This document shows positions 46,090-56,425 of a DNA stretch of 64,000 nt, piece by piece. A model generated the notes under the pieces. That model did no database searches, was not told where the DNA came from, and saw only the letters and a program-made list of their open reading frames with translations. Each line of letters begins with the position of its first letter. The first letter of the stretch is position 1. Position numbers and translations under genes: made by a program. Source of the DNA: Owenia fusiformis (lineage: Eukaryota; Annelida; Polychaeta; Sabellida; Oweniidae); assembly GCA_903813345.2 (NCBI GenBank), contig CAIIXF020000002.1, positions 3,944,001 to 4,008,000 of the forward strand, given 5' to 3'.

Positions 46090-46645
46090 CAGGGTGGGCC
46101 AAATGTTATATTACTTACAATACAATACTATATAACAATCAGCAGAGACATTTTTTGGCCCAATTTATTGCTGTTTACGTGAAAGAGAAAACTCAACACT
46201 GGAGTGTAAATGCAAATTTTATTGACTTTAAAGGTACTATATTTTTGAATTCCATGGCTTATTTAGAGGTTTGTGTAAAACAATATGAGATTTGCTTATA
46301 ACAGCTTTTAAATCTCGTTTAAGTTTAGGAGGTTTACATTTTAACCATTAAATACTAGCATTCAATAGACTAGATGCTAGTAGAAATAATCTAGATTTAC
46401 GTCGTTAAATATTCAAAATTCAGTCAAAGTGATGTCATATTTGTAAAAGTAAAAGTACATCTAGAAATATGGTTTCGAAAATTGTTGATCAACTTTGAAA
46501 ATATTGCTATCTGGTCAGAACGAGCCACCTGATGGTGAAACTGGAAACTACCTACTCCCACCTGAGTTATTTTATTTGATGACACATTTAAATATTCTGT
46601 GTGTTCATAGCAAATAGTCACTTCTGCACGTTTTGGCCCACCCTG
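46090..46645. mobile_element. 556-bp mariner-type MITE between the FGF genes
   Basis: The termini CAGGGTGGGCCAAA and TTTGGCCCACCCTG are exact inverted repeats flanked by TA. There is no transposase. A related end (GGCCCACCCTGTA) is at 56787-56800. It lies in the convergent intergenic gap. Confidence 0.88.
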
Positions 46646-47182
46646 TAAATACTTTAACTTGAAGCATTTGGATCGAAGTGCTCGAAATCAAAAGTTATAT
46701 CGCTTAACAATTAAATCCATTGAGTGAGAATAATGCTTTTTTAATACATTGTGATATGAAACAACAAAATAGCTCATGCAGCAAAGGTTAAATCAATTTT
46801 TCAAATTCCACATATTTGTTCAGGGCGGTTATAATTGTTAACATAACATGAAGTTTATTATTTGAAACGTTTTCCACCAAGATATCATAAATTTGTTACC
46901 ATGGAAACAAGACAACATAAGAGAACATTTTGGATCCTGGCCTGCTTTTTAGATTCATGTGTGCATAGCAATGCGAAATTGTTCAAACGATTACAGCACC
47001 ACCCCTGCGTTCTTGAGAACTAAAACTAGGGACCCTTCATTATTAGGTACTAAAACTAGGGACCTATCATGCTACATAGCGCTGTGGCATGTCACTTTGC
47101 CACATATAAAACATCGATTTAAAACTAGGAGGGGCCATGTTGAATATACACCCATCCACCATATATTTGTGCTGCTCAAATG

Positions 47183-47805
47183 TTAGTCTTGCTTCAAGAC
47201 CCTGAACTATCTACTCTAAAAATAGTTGTTCGAATCGATATACTCTAACAATAATTGTTCGAGTAGATATACTCTAACAATAGTTGTTCGAGTAGATATA
47301 CTCTAACAATAGTTGTTCGAGTAGATATACTCTAACAATAGTTGTTAGAGTGGATATACTCTAACAATAGTTGTAAGAGTAGATATACTCTAACAATAGT
47401 TGTTCGAGTAGATATACTCTAACAATAGTTGTTCGAGTAGATATACTCTACCATTAGTAGTTCGAGTAGATATATTCTAACAATAGTTGTTCGAGTAGAT
47501 ATACTCTAACAATAGTTGTTAGAGTGGATATACTCTATCAATAGTTGTTCAAGTAGATATACTCTAACAATAGTTGTTCGAGTAGATTTACTCTAACAAC
47601 AGTTGTTAGAGTGGATATACTCTACCATTAGTAGTTCGAGTAGATATACTCTAACAATAGTTGTTCGAGTAGATATACTCTAACAATAGTTGTTAGAGTG
47701 GATATACTCCATCAATAGTTGTTCAAGTAGATATACTCCATCAATACTTGTTAGAGTAGATATACTCTAACAACAGTTGTAGATAGTACAGGGTCTTAAA
47801 GCAAA
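47183..47805. repeat. 29-bp minisatellite bounded by terminal inverted repeats
   Basis: About 20 units of GAGTAGATATACTCTAACAA followed by TAGTTGTTC (47215-47775). The left border CTTGCTTCAAGACCCTGAAC plus TATCTAC is repeated inverted at the right as GTAGATAGTACAGGGTCTTA plus AAGCAA. The array therefore sits inside an element with about 27-bp inverted ends. Each unit is itself partly palindromic (GAGTAGATATACTC). Confidence 0.9.
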
Positions 47806-48676
47806 ACTTATCAAAATTGAAAAAGCATAAATAATGTGAATAACACAAAGGGCAGTATTCAAAAGTGCAGACTAATATGTCTGTTGGCCTTATGACATTT
47901 AGCATGAGGTTTTTGACATAAGGTTTGCCTGTATATCATTCAGCACATTAATAACTCAATTAATGTGTGATTATTGGCGTTTATAGCTAAAATCAAATGT
48001 TGTCGCACATATCGAATAAATGTTGAATATTTATTTCAAACAGATTGTTATTTAGTAATTAAGCATTGTTAAATACACATTAGTGTATGGGTTAAAATGC
48101 TTTTCCCCAAGCAAACCCGTTCACTGATTAGATTACAGTAAAACTTGTCCAAATTGCCAATTGGGTGATCAAATGTGTTTAGATTGAGAGGTTACAATGC
48201 AACAACATGGGTCAATGGAAATGTTCTTAATGCAATAATCAGTCATATGGGTTCATCAGTCGTACAGAAATTAATAAAAAAAAACTTGACATTCATTTTT
48301 AGTCTATATTATATATTAGAGAGGTTAAGCTTTACATTTTAAGAGGGCTACTAGAATTATGAACTTCTAAGGATTAATTCTTTCCTTCGTAGTATTTAGT
48401 TGCCCGATTGAGTATCCGAAAAATAGTTGTCCCTGGAAAAAACAATTGAGCCGAAGGGGATATATTATTTCACTATCACGTCGAAGGTCTCATAAAACGT
48501 CTCGTTTAGCTTGATTCTCTATTCATGCTATTAATGCGTGCTGCATACAACAAGGATGTGCTATACTAGAATTGCAAATGTTCCATTTATTCTTAAACTG
48601 ATTACGTCCAGGTAAACACACTCGAAGTGCCCATTCAAGGAACACCCTAAATGCGTTTGGATTTTCGGTGCATCGA
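47806..48676. other. FGF-B 3' flank
   Basis: No gene. A repeat end of the type TACAGTAAAACTTGTCCAAA lies at 48134, also seen in diverged form at 49420 and 60087, marking another dispersed family. TTTATT runs that could be minus-strand polyadenylation signals occur but none stands out. Confidence 0.4.
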
Positions 48677-48868
48677 TCAAGAATGTTGAGGCGCAATTAA
48701 AAACATCGTAGGCTTGGTACCAAATACTGTATTTCGTCCTTTGATCATACGTCCTCGTCTGTTGATTCCTAAATACCAGTTGTGACCTCCATATTTATAA
48801 GACTTAAGTGAAGTATAGTTATTTTCATGGATTGTGAGAATGAATAAGTTTTCATCTGTCACGTGAGG
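48677..48868 (-). CDS. FGF-B last exon
   Basis: The acceptor is CTTGTATTTTGCAG; 63 codons then TGA. It holds the FGF block LFILTIHENNYTSLKSYKYG and a basic loop INRRGRMIKGRN, ending IAPQHS. Confidence 0.9.
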   Translation of the reverse strand, partial: PHVTDENLFILTIHENNYTSLKSYKYGGHNWYLGINRRGRMIKGRNTVFGTKPTMFLIAPQHS

Positions 48869-51800
48869 CTGCAAAATACAAGTAGAAAATAAAATGCAAT
48901 GAACGAAATTAAATTTTGGAAAAGTTCACCTTGGATACAAGGTTCAATTTAGTTAAAACCAACTTTACAGTTGAATAGTACACTGTAAGTTTAAATGGAA
49001 CATGGACCATTTACCTTTCGTAAGAGTCAGTGTGGGTTTTTAGTAATATAAGTAGTAAATATTACTTAATTTAGTAAAACTAGATATAAATATTTCAAAA
49101 CCTGATTTTGAAAATTAGACAAATATTCCCAAAAGTTTTTCGTTACTCCTCGTATTCAAGATTAAAAACAAGGAGTGTAAAAATCATTTTTAAATTATTC
49201 AATGAATAATTCAGACAAGCTATTCTTTCATTAGAGTATTTGTCGTATGTAAAGCTAAACTGGTTGAAAACAGAATGATTTACCGTTGATATCACGTTGC
49301 TGCTCGCGTCCATGCCTAAATACCGCTGAGTGGAAATGCCTTTGATATGAACTATTCCTGCATATACATGTATCACCTGGACAACACCTACAACATGCAA
49401 AATATATACTGGACTTTACAGTAAAACCTAGTACAATGAATACCTCTGGAGCCACAAAGGTGTTTTCACTGAACATAGGTGTTCACTTACAGAGGGGCGG
49501 TTTTATATATTTAAGTCGTGGAGTATGTGCTGAGAAGGGACCTTCACTACACTAGACACAGGTGTTCACTAGAGAGAGGTGTTCACTAAGAAATGTTTCA
49601 CTGCAGTACAATTTCTATGTTTTCCAAAACAATAATTTTATCCCATCATTTAATCTTGTCCTAGGATGTAGTACAATTTCTATGTTTTCTAAAACAAATT
49701 ATGTGTAAATAAATGTATATTAAAATATGTTCTCTCATATAAATGAGTCAATAAATATACAATAAAATAAAGAACAATGTAATACAATACAACGCGATAC
49801 AATAGAATATAATGCAATACAATACAACACAACACAACACAATACAATTACAATGTAATACAACACAAGAATTCGCCTCAAATTTTGTGGACTTCAAAGT
49901 TTAGTTATGTAGTTTAATTTGTAAAGTTATAGAAAGGGTTTCAGTTTGCAGATCGGCGCGTAGGGCGAAAGTAATATATCCCCGTAAAAATCTGTTACTT
50001 GTATTTCAAGAATATAGAATGAAATATTTGTTTTATTTCATCAAGGTAAGTAATGCATTTATAGATGTCGTACAAGTAGTAAATTAAAAGCAGTGGACAA
50101 GACATAGACTATCGCCGATAACACATGATCAAAATGTGTGCACTGTACGTAAAAAATATATACAAATGTAAGGTTGAGACGGTTAATGTCAAATTGACTC
50201 ACTGACACATGATTTGCGCATGCGCAATACGGACTTGAGAGGAATTGAAACTGAGGCTCCTGGCTTGCTCCTATTACGATTTTAATTCATATGTAACAAG
50301 CTTCCAATTCTCATTAAGATGACATTTTCAATCTTGACTAATAATGCTTCATAATTAATGATCGCATTACAAAATCCATCGGATTATTTATCTTCTATTT
50401 GTCTTGAAGTGGTAAATACAATTGTGTTCGTCTGGAGTAAAAAAGCTTTATCCCAGGAAATAGTCACTCAGTTTCTTATTTCTATCAGCCTATTCTATAT
50501 TGACAGACCCTGGAGACAATTATGTGATGGTACCAAAAGATTTGATATATATGACTTTTTACCATGGTCAGAGCAATATCAGGTATATCATAGCAAGTGA
50601 TAAATCACATATTTGGGATAGGGATGATATTGGGATTAGAGGGATTATATGAAGGGTGATATGGATATCATTTTTTCACTCATTCAAAAGAGGATTTTAG
50701 ATGGATATTTGTCTTGACCATGGTATAAGGTGTTTTTTTATTAATGATTTATTTCCATATATAACAAACATAACACACATGTCGGCGGCTTTGCAGAACT
50801 GCATTATAAGCCACAAGTAAACAAGTTTGTAAGAAGTTAGTGAATAACTTTTTTTATATCTAATGGTATGAACATATTTGCCGGGCGAAATAGCATATCC
50901 TTTGAATCTTAAAAAGATTCCCGAGAAAATGCGAAATATTTCGAGTTGTTTCAAATCTACTTGTTAATCTGAACTAGTTTAAACATGAATTCATTAAATA
51001 AATCTAAAAATCGCTCAAAACGCTATTCATTTTCAATATTAGATTCTGGTGACCGCAATCGGAAATTCACAATGGGATTAAACAGAAACATATTAAACAC
51101 GATGTCTTTAACCACTTTAGGTCGTTTTTTATATTTGGGTCCATTTTTCAAAAATTGTATCCTAATTAAAATTTCATGGTGGCTTTATTGGAGTGATTTT
51201 GACACTGTTGTACTTACTATTTTGATTTCTAAGGTCATGAGATCCCTTCACCTCCCCACTTGGCAGTATCGTAAGACTGTATCCCGTCTGCGATATGACG
51301 ATCTTGTTGTCGTCACTTCCGGTGTTCTTCTTACTTAGGGGATTTGGATGGATTCGTATATGAGTCTGCATGATATCAATATCGTTGTTACGCGTGTCTA
51401 TACCTACAACAATCAATGCTACTTCGCTTAATAGTTTTTTGAGTAACTTTGGATTTTCGTTTCACTTGTTTTCGAGATAATACAATCAAATAAGAAATGG
51501 ATGATGTTTTGAATTCACGGTTTAGCTGAGAAGATAGTATCCCGTAAAAAGGATGATACAACATTTGGTTCCCACACCGGGAATCGAACCCGGGCCACGG
51601 GCCACAATTCATGCCCCACCACCCCCCCCCCCCCCCCAATTCAAAAAGTTAGCAGGGATCAGAGATTAGGAACTCGACTCATTTCCTTCCTTACTCGATG
51701 CATATGGTCTGTCCTTGAGCTTAACATTCTGATAGTCATAACATCTTTCTGTTTCACCTGAAACATCTCAGGGCTGAGAAGAAAATAGATGTCATGGATT

Positions 51801-54203
51801 AACATGATGGGAGCTTAGTACCATTATAACCATAGAGAAAGTTGGAACTCCATCCGTGAATGGGAAAACCTTTTGTGAACATTTGAAACAATTTTGACTT
51901 GTGTTTTTTAAAAGTCTCTCACGAGATGCAATCGCCCAATTTTGTCAATTGGGTGGGTCATTTACAAGAAATTTTAAGATTTTCACACAATTTTCTTTTG
52001 AACTCAAAAGCTGCTTTTTCGCAGACAGAATTAACCAGTATGATGACGTCAATCATGCTTCTGCAGGAAATTTGCCATAAGCCCATTATGATCAAATGCG
52101 AAATTATAAGAAATAATTAAAAATTGTTTCATTATATACTTATTTCATCGAAGGCTTCTATATATCATCCCTAAATACCGATTAAAATATTTTAACTTCA
52201 AAAAGTACCTAGGTACTACTATAGTTCTTTATTTGATTTTTTAAAAGGAACAATCAATGGGGATTCTCTGTGAATACAAAAAGTGCAAAATAAATCATTT
52301 TAATTGATTTTCTTATTTTTTGTTGATAAGACAGGAGTAAGAAACTGCTATAGCAGCTAATGAAGGATGGGTTTAAAAGGTGTGCTGACTGTTGAACAGT
52401 TTCTTTGGTGTAGCGACCATTGGGCATGTCCGTCGGAGAGCTGTAGTGTAACGAGCCAGTTACCGGACTTCAATGCCAAGTGCGGGAATCGAACCGAGGA
52501 CCTTCAGGCAGACGCTCTGCTGATTCGGCCAAAGAGGCTAGCCACTACGGCAGAGACTGTAGTAGCGACTTCATATCGAAGGCCATTACAACAGCATCTC
52601 GTGAAATACAGCATACTGTCTTTAACATGAAATGCCCATTTGAATTTTCCTTGGCACCCCAGTTTGTATTTTTTCATTTCAAGGCTGGGATGATTCAAGG
52701 CTTTATATCTCCTAATGACCAATAAATAATAACTCGTTTATCAAAGAGTATCATCAATATTACATAGATCTATTTAATCTATGTTATTCAATTAAATACA
52801 ATGAATAGATAGAATGTTCAGATGACGTTCTTTATCGTTTACAACCGTCTACTGTAATGGACCCGTCGCGATAATTCCCGTATGATCTGCTGGTCACATG
52901 GCCGACATCTGAGGTCAAGTATACGTTCTGGAATATAACGAAAGTTCCAAAGAATGACGTATTATTCCGAATTTGTGTTTGTGATTGTACAAGTCTATTA
53001 GTAAAGTACTAAATAGCTAGATGATAATCTAATAGACCGGTAAATTTCTATGGTGTATTTATAACCGGTATTTATAATTGAATTCCCGGTTTCAGGTCGA
53101 GAGGTCGTCTCGACATCATCTTCTCAAGGTTAAATGTTTTTACTTTCGGGCCATGTATCAGAGTCACCGTAGGCGATCGCGAAGTTAAATCTAGTGATAG
53201 ATAATTTTCAAGTTGTCCTGTTATAATCAAAACTTGAAAAATATACTCGTTCAACATCCGACGCCGCACTCATTCTTACAACAGGCAGTTTTTGATTGAA
53301 GAGGTTGAGACTGCCTGACTGCCACACCACAATCATTTGTGGTAAATCGTGACACCGCAAACTGTCATTTCGACACTCATCACTAGAGGTGTCAAGTATT
53401 AACCGGTTAACCGGTTAACCGCCGATAATGCCTTGACCGGTCTGAGTTTTTATGGGCGGTTAGTTGACCGTGTATAATTCTGTTATTTCCCACGCTTATT
53501 TTGCATGCTAATCCGTTTCGTTTTATGGTGTCAGTTTCACGTAAGCTACTCATACATGTCATGAGTCCCATAACTCCTTACAAACATCCAATCAGCAACT
53601 TTAATCCCTGCCGCATTGCTTTCCCGCGCTTACTTTGCATTTTAATCTGTTTGTTTTCAAGCGTCAGTTTCATGTGAGCTACTCATACATGTGATAGGTC
53701 CGATAATTCCTTACAAACATCCAATCAGCAACTTTAATCCCTGCCACATTGCTTTCCCGCGCTTACTTACATAGAATAGCGTAAAGCTTGACGAACGTAA
53801 AAAATAAACGCCGATATATCAATTTTCCAATTTTTTTCAACTTTCAAGATCGAAGATGAAGATTTCATTTGAAATTATAAGTTCAAATTTCCCGCCGGTT
53901 AACCGACTTTAACCGGTAAAAAACCCCGGTTAACCGGTTAATGCTCAAGCAGTTAATTGACACCACTACTCATCACATTTTTCTTACTACATTTTTATCA
54001 CAAGGTTGGGTTCTATTAGAGGGATTTGAAAATGAAAGGGTCGAAATAATACTGAAAATCATGTGTTTAACGATCACAATGTACGTACCGTGGAGAATTT
54101 GTACGTCAGTTATGGGGATGCAACGCAAGGCCAGGAAATCAGCAGAAAGACGTACGAACACGATAACGAGGTCGGTAACGCCTTTTGTGAACATGAACTT
54201 CAC
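48677..54203 (-). CDS. Fibroblast growth factor family ligand, FGF-B (3 firm exons, 1 tentative)
   Basis: Minus strand, convergent with FGF-A. The firm exons are 51403-51218, 49387-49284 and 48868-48677 (TGA at 48679-48677). They encode ISQTGYSLTILPSGEVKG, then AGIVHIKGISTQRYLGMD, then LFILTIHENNYTSLKSYKYG, HNWYLGINRRGR and PTMFLIAP. Exon 2 is 104 nt with phases 1 and 0, exactly as in FGF-A. The first firm exon is entered in phase 1 from a TTGTTGTAG acceptor, so a 5' exon is needed. A candidate at 54203-54089 fits the phase and would give 198 residues. The sequence is more diverged than FGF-A (no obvious furin site, FLIAP for FLP), but all trefoil blocks are present. A secreted ligand is inferred; the subfamily is unknown. 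Confidence 0.87.
49284..49387 (-). CDS. FGF-B 104-nt middle exon
   Basis: The acceptor is TGCATGTTGTAG; the donor GTAAAT follows ATATCAACG. It encodes VVQVIHVYAGIVHIKGISTQ, then RYLGMDASSNVIST. The 13 nt ATCAACGGTAAAT at the exon-intron border are identical in FGF-A. Read-through to 49143 is intron. Confidence 0.9.
49388..51217. other. FGF-B intron
   Basis: Contains a pentanucleotide microsatellite of the ATACA/ACACA type at about 49770-49865 and a repeat with GGTGTTCACT blocks at 49455-49600. I see no exon. The open frame at 50985 on the plus strand runs antisense over the FGF-B exon and is not a gene. Confidence 0.5.
51218..51403 (-). CDS. FGF-B exon with first core strands
   Basis: The donor GTAAGT is at 51217, in phase 1 after LRNQN. 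The upstream border is the acceptor ATTGTTGTAG at 51404-51405, also in phase 1. It encodes IDTRNNDIDIMQTHIRIHPN, a linker, then IVISQTGYSLTILPSGEVKG. An ATG at 51416 could start translation instead, but the product would then lack a signal peptide. Confidence 0.85.
51577..51593 (-). other. tRNA-like T-arm fragment
   Basis: Read on the minus strand, CCGGGTTCGATTCCCGG is a perfect T-arm with internal B box. The 5' half does not fold as a tRNA; G-runs occupy the place. It is probably a SINE head or tRNA relic, not a functional tRNA. Confidence 0.45.
52330..52565 (-). mobile_element. tRNA-derived SINE-like element
   Basis: On the minus strand a tRNA-like head (about 52554-52481) contains an A-box-like TGGCCGAATCAGCAG and a B box GGTTCGATTCCC at 52495-52484. 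A non-tRNA tail follows (CATTGAAGTCCGGTAACTGG and onwards). The layout fits a tRNA-derived SINE. The exact ends and any A-rich tail were not resolved. Confidence 0.55.
53384..53968. mobile_element. 585-bp hAT-type MITE with 8-bp target duplication
   Basis: The ends are TAGAGGTGTCAA and TTGACACCACTA (inverted, one mismatch), flanked on both sides by CTCATCAC (53376-53383 and 53969-53976). Subterminal AACCGGTTAACCGGTTAACC motifs occur at both ends. Inside, a segment of about 120 bp is tandemly duplicated (AAACATCCAATCAGCAACTT in each). An 8-bp duplication with a TAGNG terminus is diagnostic of the hAT superfamily. Confidence 0.92.
54089..54203 (-). CDS. Tentative first coding exon of FGF-B
   Basis: An ATG at 54203 opens 38 codons (MKFMFTKGVTDLVIVFVRLS, then ADFLALRC) ending at a strong donor G|GTACGT in phase 1. 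That matches the phase 1 acceptor at 51404. The peptide is signal-like, with a hydrophobic stretch and Cys near residue 28, but Asp and Arg interrupt it. The hAT element ends 121 bp downstream in the following intron. Transcript data are needed to decide. Confidence 0.35.
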
Positions 54204-55257
54204 GCATTCAAATGTGAATTACGCGCTTTCGAACATGAAGAAGAGTTGTAACTTGTTTATGGTATGACATTTGATAACAAAAACGCCTACAAAGTACTTC
54301 TAACTCCCATGCATACTAGTTTTGAAACCGTCCTATCGTGTTCTAAAAAGTCGTAAAGCGGTGTTAAACAGTTATAGATGTACCTACTCGATGAAAACCA
54401 ACTGCAAATTTTGATAAAAATTTATTTCTTCATCCTAGGACAAGTCCTTTGAAACGATTTGTATTTGTTTAAAACGCTTTTTGCATGGAGTAATGACCGA
54501 CAAAGGACGTCGAGTTAGGTCTGTCTGCGAATAGGATGAACAAGCCGCAAAGGAGGTGGACGCAAATACTATTTTGATTAGGCTCGAAGCTTTGGAGCGT
54601 CATCCCATCGGAGCACGTCCATGAAGTTCCCAAAAAGACCATGACAAGTTGTAGCTACGTCCATGGGCTCTGGTGGTAGAGCCCATGCTACGTCTTATAT
54701 CCGTTCGCGTTCTTAGTGCGTGCATTTCATTCCAAGTAGGTTGTCCTTCGGTATAATTCTCGTATTTGTGGTTCCATCTTCAAAAGAAGAGACGCGAAAG
54801 ATTTTCCTTAAAAGGTCAAAATATTTCAAAATAGCTACGAGAAATGTATCGTGGGAAATTAGGTTGACCAAATAACTAAATTTTGTCCTTTTTGAGAGCT
54901 TTTTTTATCTTTTCGTACCTTCTCGATTAAAGAGCGAACCACGAAAGGGAAAATTGCAGAATTCAATGGTCGCACAAGATTAAGTATACATGTGTCAGAT
55001 TTCAGTTAAAGCATCACTTAGGGGAATTAATATACCCTAGACCCTAGAGTAATAGTCGAGGGTGTAGGAGTACACCTACTTTCTTAATTTGAAAGTAATA
55101 AGTCACCACCCATAACGTTTCATTTGTTACAAAATCTGAAAGTAAGAGTAAGACTTCACATGGAGATATGCTGAGTACGCTTAAATCAGTTTTTGACAAT
55201 TTTGACTTATCCAGAGGTTCAGTATTGTATTAACAATGTAGTCCCTAAACAGAACAA

Positions 55258-55395
55258 TAAGATGCAAAATGTCACCACCTGCCATTTGTTATAGACGCCG
55301 AAGGTCCATCACCAACCACAGAACGCCGTCCACTATTTAAACGCCGGAGACGTATAATAAACAATATCTCATAACTATCATCACTTGTGGTGGTG
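55258..55395 (-). mobile_element. Reversed short copy of the TGTCACCACC family
   Basis: AAAATGTCACCACCTGCCAT at the left and GTGGTGGTGACATAATAG at the right match the family ends in reverse order. Confidence 0.6.
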
Positions 55396-56238
55396 ACATA
55401 ATAGAATTGGAATATACGTTTGACAGTCAATCGAATAGTGAGGACCTCACCAGGGGCGTAGCCAGCTTTCAGTCAGCTATTTTCTTCTTCTTTCTCATGG
55501 TTTTATTTTTATCGGTTATGATATTTAGAGTTCTTTTGACCACATAGCTTCAATGGCATTCCAGAAATGTGAAAATTCGATTCAAATGAATCTAGTCATC
55601 CTGGAAAGCTCCATTATAATTGAGACCATTTTTCCCAGAGTTTTGAAATCATGACAATATTTTAGCAATTTTGTATGAAACATCAGAAATTTTATGAAAA
55701 GTGTTCAGACAGATGGATTTTTCAAATATGACTGTTCACTGTTCAAATTGGGAGGTGTTCACATTTCAAGTTTTTTTAACATGGGAGTCATGGGAAGAAA
55801 AAATGGGATCCAAAAAAGTGTTCAGATTTGAAGGTGTTCGGATTAGCCAGGCGTTCAGATTTACAGGTTAACTGTAATATCACGATATGACAATATGCTA
55901 ACCAGCTATGCATTGTGCGGTGAACTACTAAAATTATTGACCGCTCTTTAACCAATCAGAGTTGAGTATTTTATTTGAGGTAGTAAGAATAGTAAAAACA
56001 TTTTTTTATTATCGCATTGTGCCTAAACTTGGGCTTAATAAAATAAGTACTTTTCATTTGTGTCAGAGACATGGAGATATTTATGTCCCTGTAATAATGA
56101 TAAGTGCATGTCTTAAAACAAAATGATCTCGTAAAAGCATACAATTTGGATACATTTTCATCATATTCATACATGGTAACGATACTACGTATGTCTGTAT
56201 CAAATATCAATGAATGTGTGTTAGAAGGAACACACGAT

Positions 56239-56425
56239 GTACAACGGATTTGACAATCCCCCCCCCCCCTGGCTGGCCAGAAATTCTTTCAAAATCATGC
56301 AGTTTTACACCATTCTGAGCACTTTTCGCATAATTTTTTGCCAAAACTGTCAAAACGCCCCCCCCCCTGGCAAAACCTTCCCCTTGGTAAAACCGCTCCC
56401 CCCGGTTAATCCTGGCTACGGGGTA
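56239..56425. mobile_element. GTAGCC-family element
   Basis: CCCCCCTGGCTGGCCAG at the left, CCGGTTAATCCTGGCTACGG at the right; the interior TTCTTTCAAAATCATGCAGT is shared with 59585-59793 and 61097-61305. Confidence 0.6.

Noticed and set aside
50985-51338. 117-codon plus-strand frame
   Set aside because: It overlaps the FGF-B exon in antisense and has no recognisable domain; the FGF frame explains the region better.
51577-51660. A tRNA gene on the minus strand
   Set aside because: Only the T-arm and a B box are present; there is no acceptor-stem partner or D and anticodon arms, and a G-run fills the 5' half.
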